DNA from: Gigaspora margarita
Lineage: Eukaryota; Glomeromycota; Glomeromycetes; Diversisporales; Gigasporaceae
Assembly: GCA_009809945.1 (NCBI GenBank)
Contig: WTPW01001094.1
Coordinates: 50,333-114,332, forward strand
Reading direction: 5' to 3'
Length of the DNA stretch: 64,000 nt
Program-made: the position numbers and the translations under genes
Shown here: positions 33,048-42,339 of the stretch, piece after piece
Numbering within the stretch: position 1 is the first letter of the stretch
Layout: each line of letters begins with the position of its first letter
Notes under the pieces: model-generated
What the model was told of the DNA's origin: nothing
What the model saw: only the letters and a program-made list of their open reading frames with translations
The model's database searches: none

Positions 33048-34430
33048 GCATATAAAAATTTCATGCTCATAGGCATGCCCATAGAGGTATGCCTGTACTC
33101 TTATGTTCACTTTATATTGAACAGTTTATCTAATAGTATCTAGTATAGTTATTTATTTATATTTATTTTTTTATTTGTTTATATTGGTATTTGTATCATT
33201 GTCCTACAAACTGCTTACTCCATTTTATTATAATGCATAGTTTATTATATATCATTTGATATATATATGATTATTATACATAAGTATTATGTATTGTTAT
33301 ATTAGTATATCAAATCTTTTGTTTTTTTTTATTAGTGTATCAAATCTTTTGTTTTTTTTGTGCTAAAATGAGGTTTTGTCTCAATCTTTATTAATTTGTA
33401 TAAGTGCTCCCAGAGGGCTCCCAGAGGTGCATCAAATCTTTTGTAAATAGTTTTAATATAGTATAAAGTTATAATTATAAAAAGAATATAAAAATTCTTT
33501 TGTACTAACATGAGGATCTACTAATATCTATCTAATAAAAACCTTTTCATCTTGAATTTTTTTTAAAAAAACCTATTTACAAATTTAATTAAACATTTCA
33601 ATTGTATTATGATCTTGATTATTGTTATTCCCAATACAAAGATTGTTATAGTATTGCTATAAAAAAATCTAAAACAAACCAACCAAAATTATGATAAAAG
33701 GATTTAATACTACTAATTGTAAATTTAAATATTACTATTACTATTTTTTGCTTCAATTTAATCATTAAATAGAATCATTAAATAGTCCTTGTATTTGCAA
33801 CAAGTATCATATTAACTTTCCTTCAGTTCTACATATTTTAGAACTTACTTTGAAACTTCAAATCAACAAACTACTAATACAATAGTATCTATAGAAATCT
33901 TATTAGCTTTCTCAACATAATGTTTTTGCTTTTCCTTAAAAACCAGAACTACTATCTCAAGATTTAATTCCAAAATTCTTTTTTTTTCATTTAATACTAA
34001 TTCTAAAAGTGCTTAAAAAATTATTTCTCATTTACAAAACCAACATACTTGCATTTTATGCAGAACAAAAACTTTATCTTGTGTACATTTACAAACCAAA
34101 TAACATGCTTCAGATTAGTGTTCAAAATAGTCCAGATCAAACAGATTTTGTTAAATTTAGTGTCCAAACCTAGCCCAAAAAAAAAACTCAAAATAGTAAA
34201 CTGGGCTGAGTTTGACTTTAAAATTAGGCCCAGCGCAAGCTCAACCCATAAATTATAAAGACTTAAGATAAAATTCTTAAATTTAAATAAAAACTTTAAA
34301 ATTTACTTATAAAAATTATTTTTTAATTGTCCACCAGTTAATCGGAGATTATTGATCATAGTGTAACGTGATGCAAATCACATATGAAACTACTATAGGC
34401 GGAATGTAGCGTGCATACATATAAAAGCTT
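33048..34430. other. AT-rich spacer, no gene seen
   Basis: TATCAAATCTTTTGTTTTTT is repeated at 33306 and 33336 with a third partial copy near 33426 (CATCAAATCTTTTGT). Nothing else stands out. Confidence 0.4.
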
Positions 34431-34439
34431 GTTTCTTAC

Positions 34440-34560
34440 TAAGTTAACGACTTGTGTCGATTAATTAAAAGTTGTAGAGCTCGTCGAGGCGCATCTAACG
34501 ATAGTTAGATCGTCCAAATCGGCCCAGTGGGTGGCGAGATATCGTTGAAAAACGATTAGC
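34440..34560 (+). repeat. Copy of the AGCTC..GAGGCGCATCTAAC cassette outside an element
   Basis: GTAGAGCTCGTCGAGGCGCA then TCTAACGATAGTTAGATCG and CCAAATCGGCCCAGTGG. The same order of phrases forms the core of the 9-bp-TSD elements, but here no flanking termini are seen and GC content is higher. Confidence 0.5.
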
Positions 34561-34863
34561 CGACTTTTATTTTATTATTTGATTAAAAAACACACAAAGA
34601 ACATTTATTTATTATTTATTAGCTTAAACTACTGGGACTTTTATATATTCCAATGATTAGGGCTACTATATTGGCCTCCTATAATTTACTCAAAATAGAT
34701 GATACAGATAGAACTGTTAATTAAACTTGCACATATTACAAGTTTAAACTATATATAATATCGATATCTCATAAGACACTAATATAGAAAACACAGGGCA
34801 TGAGAAAAAGTTATCTAATTATAAGCCAAGAATCGTACACACATTTCATACGCCATCAAACCA

Positions 34864-34869
34864 TTTATT
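34864..34869 (-). terminator. AATAAA polyadenylation signal
   Basis: On the minus strand AATAAA lies about 10 bases after the TAA stop of the secreted-protein gene. Unusually close to the stop but well placed otherwise. Confidence 0.4.
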
Positions 34870-34879
34870 GCACTCCGTT

Positions 34880-35326
34880 TTAGTTTGGAGTACTTAAGAA
34901 ACAACCACCTTTCGCTGCACTAGTTACACCGGCCCAAACCCACCCCTTCCGTGCATTTTCATCATTATAATACCATGTATCGGTAGCAATAGAATCAGCC
35001 TCTATACACTTACCGCTAGTAGCCCTCTTAGTTGAATTGAACACTTCACCTTGAACCAAAAGACCACCAATCACCAATAACCCGCATGGATCTGAATAAA
35101 CACCACAATAACCTTTAGTAGAGTCTGATGCACATAAAAGGGATGTAATTCCAATGCGAACTGGATCATTAAATGTAGTAACTTCATAATTACTACAACT
35201 TTGACGTTTAGTGATGTCAAATTCAAAAAAGACAGGTTTTGCAAAAAATTTGTATGTAAAGCTTAACAAAAAAAGCCCAATGATTATAATACAAGATTTA
35301 AATCCAATCATGATTGATTTTATCAA
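34880..35326 (-). CDS. Small secreted cysteine-containing protein, function unknown
   Basis: An ATG-to-TAA frame of 148 codons without need for introns. Residues about 10-28 are hydrophobic (CIIIIGLFLLSFTYKFFA) after a Lys-containing N-terminus, a convincing signal peptide; cleavage near residue 30 is plausible. A second Met at residue 6 is an alternative start. The mature part has six cysteines (44, 65, 74, 81, 107, 142), enough for three disulfides, and two Gly-rich stretches (CGLLVIGGLLVQGE; GVTSAAKGGC). One NST sequon lies at about residue 97. It is the only frame in the window with both a signal peptide and coding-like composition outside transposons. A TATA-like box lies upstream and AATAAA downstream. 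I do not recognise the family; a secreted effector-like or wall-associated role is only a guess. Confidence 0.6.
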   Translation of the reverse strand: MIKSIMIGFKSCIIIIGLFLLSFTYKFFAKPVFFEFDITKRQSCSNYEVTTFNDPVRIGITSLLCASDSTKGYCGVYSDPCGLLVIGGLLVQGEVFNSTKRATSGKCIEADSIATDTWYYNDENARKGWVWAGVTSAAKGGCFLSTPN

Positions 35327-35346
35327 GCTTTGGTGAATAAATCAAG

Positions 35347-35355
35347 CTTTTTATA
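35347..35355 (-). promoter_or_regulatory. TATA-like box of the secreted-protein gene
   Basis: TATAAAAAG on the minus strand, about 20-30 bases upstream of the ATG, would imply a very short leader. Confidence 0.35.
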
Positions 35356-35479
35356 ACGGATTTGAAAACATAAATAATCTCAGTTACTGTAATATAATTA
35401 GCAGCAACCGTACGCCATAATGTAGATCAATTTTCAAAAAGGGTATTATGACGTTTATAGCTGTTGTCACGTGATATAG

Positions 35480-35730
35480 TGAATCGGAATCGAACGATTT
35501 TGTTATCATTCGATTCGTCACATCGAGAATCGAAGATAACAAATTCGTTCGATTCTGACCACTAGATCACACGATATTGTAGATTAAAATAAAAGCAAAA
35601 AAATCAACAAATTATTATACGTGTACCAATTATGACGCACACGTGATATCTTGTGCTCTAGTGAACGATTTTGGTACCATTCGATTTGTCTCAATGAGAC
35701 GAGTTGAATGGTACTAGAATTTTAATTCTG
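35480..35730. repeat. Two copies of the TTCGWYTCGTC palindromic cassette
   Basis: At 35491-35560 and 35670-35725, phrases of the type CCATTCGATTTGTCTCAATG and AGACGAGTTGAATGG form short palindromes. Each is followed by TTCTGATCACT(A)(G/C)ATCAC. A third is at about 37195-37240 (CATTCAGTTCGTCTTGATAA / GACGAATCGAATGG) and the tail phrase alone is at 36405. Confidence 0.6.
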
Positions 35731-35764
35731 ATCACTACATCACAAGTTACAAGCAATAAAAGAT

Positions 35765-36364
35765 TAGGGTGTCCAGGATTATGCGAAAGCATAATATGCG
35801 CATAATTTACCAAATTTTCGCATCGCATATGCTTCACATAATTTGACAAAAAAGCACTCAGATCACGTGGCTGGAATATGATTGGTTGTTAGGAGACGTT
35901 AACTTCATTTGGCAATATCAGATATTCGGCAATACTTATTAATTTGTAATTTGGGTGGCAGAAAGTAAATTCTGAAAAGTTCTGATGTAGAAAATGAATG
36001 AACCTAAATTACGAGCATAGTTGAGGTAAAAATTTTCAGCAAGTGTCCGAAAAATTCTGAAGAATAGAATTAATTACATATGGGGACCCCATAGCAAAAG
36101 AAGGCAGTGGGCAAAAAAAATTTTTTTTAAAAAAACTCAATTTCTCGAAGAATTAAAGTATTAGAAATGCAATTTTTATAAAATTACAAAATCAAATTTT
36201 TTGCCCACTGCCTTCTTTTGCTGTGGGGGTTCCCATATAGCGTACAATAATAAAAATCGCATAATCGATCGCATAATTTTAAATTTATTTCACATCCATC
36301 GCATAATCAACCTCAGTTCGCCCGCATAATTACCTCATCGCATCGCATAATCCTGGACATCCTA
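35765..36364. mobile_element. hAT-like element, 600 bp, TSD TAAAAGAT, carrying a nested TA element
   Basis: Termini TAGGGTGTCCAGGATTATGC and, inverted, TAGGATGTCCAGGATTATGC. The perfect 8-bp TSD TAAAAGAT is at 35757-35764 and 36365-36372. GCGCATAATTTACC and related motifs are clustered at the ends. A 155-bp TA-type MITE sits inside (36081-36235). Confidence 0.82.
36081..36235. mobile_element. TA-inserting MITE nested in the 35765 element
   Basis: TGGGGACCCCATAGCAAAAG and, inverted, TGGGAACCCCCACAGCAAAA, with the shared GAAGGCAGTGGGCAAAA just inside. TA flanks at 36079-36080 and 36236-36237. The related copy at 36638-36988 lacks this insertion. Confidence 0.75.
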
Positions 36365-36637
36365 TAAAAGATTAAATTTTAAAAGACTAAAAAAACAAAT
36401 CATCTGATTCTGATCACTGGATCACAGGATATCACGTGCGTCATAATTTGATTTGACAATAAAAATACATGTCAATTTGGTCAAAAATATCGATTTATGA
36501 AATATCGTTTGGTTAAATTTTATTATCCGGCCAGAATTATGCTCTACACTATTTTTAATTCTGGCCAAAATATTAATGTTACACTGCAGCTAATTTTGCG
36601 ATTTGCCTCTTAATGATCGATATTTTCCGGGTCCCTG

Positions 36638-36988
36638 TAGGGTGTCCAGGATTATGCGATGCGATGAGGTAAATTATGCGAGGTTGATTATGCGATGGAT
36701 GCGAAATAAATTTAAAATTATGCGATCGATTATGCGATTTTTATGATTGTACACATATAATTAGTTCGGAATTTTTCAGACATTTAGCTCATAATCTAAG
36801 TTCATTTTCTACATCAGAACTTTTCGAAACTACAAATTTAAAGCATTGCCGAATGAAGTTAACATACTCCCAACAACCAATCATATTTTATTCACGTGAT
36901 TTATGCTTTTTTTTGCTCGATTATGCGAAGCATATGCGCTGTAAAAAATTGGTAAATTATGCGCATATTCATAATCCTGGACACCCTA
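36638..36988. mobile_element. hAT-like MITE, 351 bp, TSD GTCCCTG
   Basis: Termini TAGGGTGTCCAGGATTATGC and, inverted, TAGGGTGTCCAGGATTATGA. GTCCCTG flanks it at 36631-36637 and 36989-36995 (7 bp readable). Interior is homologous to the 35765 element but in the opposite orientation. Confidence 0.8.
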
Positions 36989-36995
36989 GTCCCTG

Positions 36996-37790
36996 GTCAT
37001 AATACCCCCTTCACCTTACATCATGTGATGTGCAATAAATGTGATTTAAACAGTATTAAATGGTTAATTTGTCATTTTTATAAACTATTTTCGTAATAGT
37101 TATTGCAGGTTTAAATAAGGTGAAAGAGAGTATTTTGGAATAATCCTACGAATGGGAATATCTTGTAACTTAGCGTTCAAATCGAATAATTTCAAAGCCA
37201 TTCAGTTCGTCTTGATAAGACGAATCGAATGGAGCAAAGATTATTCGATTTTTGATCACCGAATTATGAAATATCATCGATTATATGCTACATAAAAATA
37301 ATCTTGGAGAAGTATTGACAAAATGTAAACTTGGCCAAAAGGAAGGTGTCTTATGATACTAGCTCTAAATAAAGCTATTTGTTTTGATTAATTTGCAAAC
37401 TAGTGTCAGGTTTCCCGTGACATGTGATTTAAGAAATTTGAAGCATGAATTAAATATCGCTAGTTGTTCCTAAATTAGTAACAACTTTAATTATCAAGGA
37501 GCTTAGAATACTGTGAAACCTTGGATCATTGAACTTAGTTTCAAAAGCTTAGCGGATGAAACTGTAGTTTCAAGGATCTAAATTTTGATTGTTATAAACC
37601 CTAAGTTTTTGTAATTCTTAAAAATGTATATAGAGTGCATTTTCACGCCAATAAATAGTGAAGAACAACCATTCCATGATATCTAAGTCTTGAACCCTTA
37701 AGAATCGATTTTAAATAAGCTAACCCATGAGTTACAGTCAGTATTAAAATGTGCATGTATGTGTTCGATGTCGTTTCACGATTTTGAATT
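36996..37790. other. AT-rich spacer, no gene seen
   Basis: Holds one TCGTC palindromic cassette (about 37195-37240). The 63-codon frame at 37643-37834 (minus) has no supporting feature. Confidence 0.35.
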
Positions 37791-37792
37791 AG

Positions 37793-38300
37793 TGAGTTAG
37801 TGATGTCCAAAAAATTTTGCACGTCGTGTAACACGATCCACTCCGACCTAAATAATTTTGCCCGAAATCACCAAATTTTAACAAATTTTACTAACAAACC
37901 AAAATTGCTTGAATTGTAATTTTGCTATAATATTACAAAGCTAGTATTAATGCTCCGCAGGTTCGATCCGAGGTCTGAATCCGAATCGCCGGAGTGACTC
38001 GGGTTACACAACGTGCAAAATTTTTTGGACCCGAATTTTATCAAAATTCCGGGTTGGATGCGTCGGATCTGGGTCGGCGTTTAGCCCAAGTTGCTAGCAG
38101 AATCTATAGCAAAATTATCAGCTGGGCATTTTTTACTTAATGAATGGATATGATTTATTAGTAAAATTTTTTATGATCTTGGGGCAAAATTGATCAATTC
38201 CGATCCAGCCGGCCATGATTCCGATGCACTCCGAAGTATCCAGACCCAGAATTTTGGGGACCCCATGTATGAGTTTTGGACACCACTAACTTACTAATTT
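37793..38300. mobile_element. Inverted-repeat element with GTTAGTGRTGTCCAAAA termini
   Basis: GTTAGTGATGTCCAAAAAAT at the left and GTTAGTGGTGTCCAAAACTC inverted at the right. A GC-richer interior (about 37955-38100) contains CCGAATCGCCGGAGTGACTC. No TSD readable. Confidence 0.5.
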
Positions 38301-38408
38301 TTAGTTTTGAATTGACCACGTCATTCTTAAATTTTCACCGATTTAGAAATGACTTGGGTCAATTCTTAATGCATCAGTACGAAGTTAAGGGTCAATGATC
38401 CACTGCTG

Positions 38409-38510
38409 GGGTGTGACCAATCATTGGAGTGACAAATAAGCACTGACTAAATATATATATTTAAATATTTAGTTGGTAATTATTTGTCACTCAATGATTG
38501 GTCACACACC
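38409..38510. mobile_element. ~100-bp hairpin MITE
   Basis: GGGTGTGACCAATCATTGGA and, inverted, GGTGTGTGACCAATCATTGA, continuing GTGACAAATA and ending in a central ACTAAATAT/ATATTTAGT. No clear TSD. Confidence 0.65.
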
Positions 38511-38987
38511 AACGGTTAATGTATTACGTATCAGGTATGTCTGATTAATTAATTAATTAATAATGTAAAAGAAAAAAAAATAAAGTCTTTGAATGTATAA
38601 TTTAAATAAATCTTTCTTTCTTAATTTTCGTTATTAATTTTTAAAAATGGAACGATACAACTTTCTGACGTGTGAAACCTTTGATCGAATATTAGAAACT
38701 GTTATTTGTCAAAGGAAAAACAAACGTAGTTTAATGGATCAAAATAAATATAATCAATGTTTAAATGTACTTAAAAATCCAAACGATTCACAAAACCCAA
38801 AATTTAAAATTTGGGTGACTTATAATTTTAAATTTCTTTATGTTGGTATGACCGAAGAACTTCATATAATTAAGTCAACCAAAAATAATCTTTGGACGCA
38901 AGTTTGTCCTATTGAAAATTTTTATGAAATAATTTGAGCTGCACACCAAGCAACGGAGCATGCTGGTCAAGACAAAACCTGGCGAAA

Positions 38988-39001
38988 GGTTATTATTATT
39001 A

Positions 39002-39033
<32 letters not shown>

Positions 39034-39034
39034 A
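38988..39034 (+). repeat. ATT microsatellite in the integrase pseudogene
   Basis: About fifteen ATT/TTA units with one extra T, in a position where the family has a short conserved linker, so it is an expansion within former coding sequence. Confidence 0.85.
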
Positions 39035-39164
39035 CTTAGTTGACGACACCATCCACGAATGTAAAGTTTGCATTACAAGACGTGCCTTTGTAAAAATTGT
39101 AAAAATTCCACCCATCCGACCAATAATTTCAGAAGGATTTTTGCAACATGTTCAGATAAAAGTG

Positions 39165-39292
39165 ATCATATGGGATCTTTGCTAGCAAATTTTTTTTCTA
39201 AAAATAGATTTATTATGTTTTTCTTAATAAAAATCTTGTGTAACAATGGCTCGGAGGGTCATTTTGCTAGCAAAGATCCCATATATGATTTT
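39165..39292. mobile_element. ~125-bp inverted-repeat element in the integrase pseudogene
   Basis: ATATGGGATCTTTGCTAGCA at the left and the same sequence inverted at the right (TTTTGCTAGCAAAGATCCC). It disrupts the stretch that should hold the first catalytic Asp. TSD not resolved. Confidence 0.65.
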
Positions 39293-39417
39293 TTTTCTTT
39301 TTTTTATTAAAAAATTTATTTGTAAATAGATACTATTGATCTGACATTGATGCCATAGAATGTATAAATCCATTTTTCATATCAGGGATCACTTTTCAAG
39401 GCTTTCATATGCAGAAC

Positions 39418-39816
39418 TAGGGTCCGTAGAAAAAAGCCCGGTTTATTTTTGAATTTTTGAAGGCTATAAAAACAATATTACACAAATGGTGCTTAAGTTG
39501 AAATTAGTATATATAATTAGTATAATAAACACACTTTCACCAAATGGGTTGCATATGTATCTCTCATGTGCCTGCTACCAGTAGCAAGTCTTCAAAGTCA
39601 GATGAAATAGGCCGGGTCTAGGCCCGACTCACCTGACTTTGAAGGCTTGCTACTGGCAGCAGACTCATGAGAAATACAAATGGAGCCCACTTGTTGAAAG
39701 TGAATTTATCATACTAATTATATATACTAATTTCAACTTAAGCACCATTTTTGTAATATTGTTTTTATAGCCTTCAAAAATTCAAAAATAAACCAGGCTT
39801 TTTTCTACGGACCCTA
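39418..39816. mobile_element. hAT-like MITE, 399 bp, TSD TGCAGAAC, inside the integrase pseudogene
   Basis: Termini TAGGGTCCGTAGAAAAAAGC on both ends (inverted at the right). The whole element is an almost perfect palindrome with AAGCCTTCAAAGTCAGG-type sequence around the centre. The perfect 8-bp TSD TGCAGAAC is at 39410-39417 and 39817-39824. Removing the element and one TSD rejoins SYAE and PSPSKAAEE in frame. Confidence 0.88.
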
Positions 39817-40250
39817 TGCAGAACCCTCTCCATCTAAGGCAGCGGAAGAAGCTGCGGCATGTTTACTAAACTTCTGTTTGACATATGGCCCACCTATTGT
39901 GTGCATTCCGATAACGGCGGTGTGTTTATTGGAAGAGTTATTAAAGAGACATTGTGTCTTTGGCTGACTATTAAATTGGTAACTGGTAGACCGAGAAACC
40001 CACGTTGCCAAGGATTGGTAGAAAAAGGAAATGGCATTCTCCAATCCAAATTAGGATCTTGGATGGGAGAGACTGGCCGAACCGACTGGGGTAGGATTAA
40101 AATTTGTTATTTGTGTGTTTTTTTTTTTGGTTTTTTTTCTTTGTTTTATTTTTTTCATTTCTTTTTTTGAAAATTTTTTTATTTTTTTCTTTTTCTTCTG
40201 TTTGTTTTTTTTTTATCTTATTAATGCCTTTAGGATGCAGATGTCCTTAT

Positions 40251-41297
40251 GGCATAAAAAATCTGTGCTCGGTTTTTAGTCACGTGATGACGATCGTAAT
40301 TTTCACTAAAAATAAAAATTTTCAAAAAATTAAATCAAGATATCTCAATAACCACCTGAACAAATTTGACAAAGCTTTCTTATTTGAATAATAAGGGTTC
40401 ATATGATCCAGGAAAAAAGTTTCATTGAATTTGAACAGGTGGTTGTCGAAATATCTTTACTCAAAGTCTGAGATAATTTGATACAATTTAATTTTTGAGT
40501 TTTTTTAAACTTTGAGTGAAGATTTCTTGACAGCCAGCTAATTAAATTCGATGTAAATTTTTTTTCTATAAGTCCATAGAATTTAAATAAGAAAGTTTCT
40601 TCAAATTTAGTTAGATGCTTATGGGGATATTTTTACTCAAAATTTGAGAACAATTCAATATAATTCTTGTTTTGATAGGTATTCTGATTTTTTTTAAAAA
40701 TTTGAATAATGATAACTTGACACCTACCCTACTAAATTTAATAAAACATTTTTATTGAATTCTATAAATCTGTAGAATTCAAACAAAAATTTTCATCAAA
40801 ATTGATCAGGCAGTTGCCAAAATACCTTCACACAAATTTTGAAAAAATTTGGTATAACTTATATTTTGATAGGTGTTTTGATTTTTCTTTAACTTTGAGC
40901 AAAGATATCTCTACACCCACTTGTTTAAATTCAATAAAACATTTTTTATTTGAATTCTATGAATTCATAGAATTCAAATAAAAAAATGTTTCATTGAATT
41001 TGAACAAGTGGGTATAGAGATATCTTTGCTCAAAGTTAAAGAAAATCAAAACACTCATCAAAATTCAAGTCATGCCAAATTTTTTCAAAATTTGAGTGAA
41101 GATATCTTGATACCCACGCAACCAAATTCAATGAAAGTTTTTTTCTAAATCATATTAATCCTTAGAATTCAAATAAGAAAGTTTTGTCAAATTTGTTCAG
41201 ATTTTTTTTTGAGATATTTTGATTTGAAAATTTTTATTTTTAGCAAAATTATGTTCTTCATCATGTAACTAAAACCAAGCACAGATTTTTTTTTATG
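40251..41297. mobile_element. 1047-bp palindromic element, 9-bp TSD TGTCCTTAT (MULE-like)
   Basis: CATAAAAAATCTGTGCTCGG near the left end is inverted at the right (CATAAAAAAAAATCTGTGC then TTGG). The 9-bp duplication TGTCCTTAT is at 40242-40250 and 41298-41306. The arms pair through to a centre at about 40957-40980 (GAATTCTATGAATTC ATAG). Phrases of the type AAAGATATCTCTACACCCAC recur four or five times. A 9-bp TSD with long terminal inverted repeats fits MULE-type foldback elements; class inferred. It lies just past the 3' end of the recognisable integrase sequence. Confidence 0.75.
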
Positions 41298-41309
41298 TGT
41301 CCTTATATG

Positions 41310-41921
41310 AATTTTAACTTGTTAAAATAACTTTTTTATTATGATTTTTGTTTTAGTTTTAACTTTTTAATTCAATAAATAAAATATACAAAATGCACCA
41401 TACAGTTTCTTATATTTTTTTATTTAATTTTTATTTATTTAATTTTTTATTTAATTTTTTTATTTGTTATTTTATTTTTTTTTATTTTATTTATTTATTA
41501 ATTTTTATTTATTTGTTTATATATCATTTTTTTAATAGATTTTGTTAAATTTAACAGGTTGCGATATCACAGGTTAAAATTTAAAAAAAATTAAAATTAT
41601 TATTAGTTAAAGTTAGGTTCAAGCTAGTATTACTATATCAGGACCCTGAACTATTAGTATATAGGTCAGTGAATTAGATGCATAGTCAACTTAGTAACTT
41701 TTATATATATAAGATCCAGGTTTGTGTAGAATTAACAAAATTTTTTAAAAAAGTTAGATTTTCAATTTGCTTAATTTTAATCAAATTTTAAAATAGATAG
41801 AGGTTGCCGATGTATATTTTTGGTATAAATTTATAAGTATAGATGCATATACATGTGTACTATCAAAAAAAAAACTCATTATAACAAGTTTTTTCTTGCT
41901 GCACTTATATTTATTTATTCA
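41310..41921. other. AT-rich spacer, low complexity
   Basis: A T-rich TTTATTTAATTTTTA run (41405-41530), then plain AT-rich DNA. No gene seen. Confidence 0.35.
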
Positions 41922-42112
41922 ACTATGTTTGAACATAATATATTTATTTACTCAACTATATTTGAACATGACATATTTATTTACTTGACATGACATATTT
42001 ATTTATTTGAACGCTATATATCTTAACTATATTTGAACGTGACATATTTATTTACTTGACTATATTTAAACATGACATATTTATTTACTTGACTATGTTT
42101 AAACATGACATA
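41922..42112 (+). repeat. Minisatellite, ~33-bp unit, about six copies
   Basis: Units of the type CTATATTTGAACATGACATA followed by TTTATTTACTTGA, with some truncated units. Confidence 0.75.
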
Positions 42113-42179
42113 ATTATTTGTTTGAATGCAACATATTTAATTTAGAGTATTCTTAATATAGAATTAAAATTAACCTGGC

Positions 42180-42310
42180 TTTTTAAATTTGGTAGATAAT
42201 CACAAGTCTGAGTTTGGTCTGATTTTTAGACCGGACTTAGACTTTTGTATTTAGACTTTTTAGTCAAGTCTGAGTTTAGTCTGAGTCTGATCTGAAGTCT
42301 GCAAACTGGT
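42180..42310 (+). repeat. Left part of an AGTCTG-rich short element, interrupted
   Basis: Clustered AAGTCTGAGTTTAGTCTGAG-type motifs. The matching right part is at 52205-52311, and AAATATATTT occurs at both junctions (about 42320 and 52201), so the array at 42340-52187 looks inserted into this element. Confidence 0.5.
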
Positions 42311-42339
42311 CTAAGTCTAAATATATTTATGTGTTTTTT

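Larger units (their letters stand above)
38647..40110 (+). pseudogene. KRBA2-like integrase-core gene, interrupted and frameshifted
   Basis: The first segment (38647-38937, ATG start, MERYNFLTCETFDRILETV) leads through an in-frame TGA into AAHQATEHAGQDKTWRKV, the HH half of an integrase zinc-binding motif; the CC half (IHECKVCITRRAFVK) lies after an ATT microsatellite. Then come IISEGFLQHVQI, DHFSRLSYAEPSPSKAAEEA, and HSDNGGVFIGRVIKETL with GRPRNPRCQGLVEKGNGIL, giving the second Asp and the Glu of the DDE core. The first Asp region (VQI-DLID in the family) is destroyed by an insertion at about 39165. A hAT-like MITE splits the SYAE/PSPS junction. A 1-base loss near 39900 shifts the frame before HSDNGG. 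KRBA2-like proteins derive from transposon integrases; this copy cannot be functional. Confidence 0.75.

Noticed and set aside
38934..39310. Independent small genes between 38.9 and 39.3 kb
   Set aside because: They are frameshifted readings of the integrase pseudogene, an ATT microsatellite and an inverted-repeat insertion.
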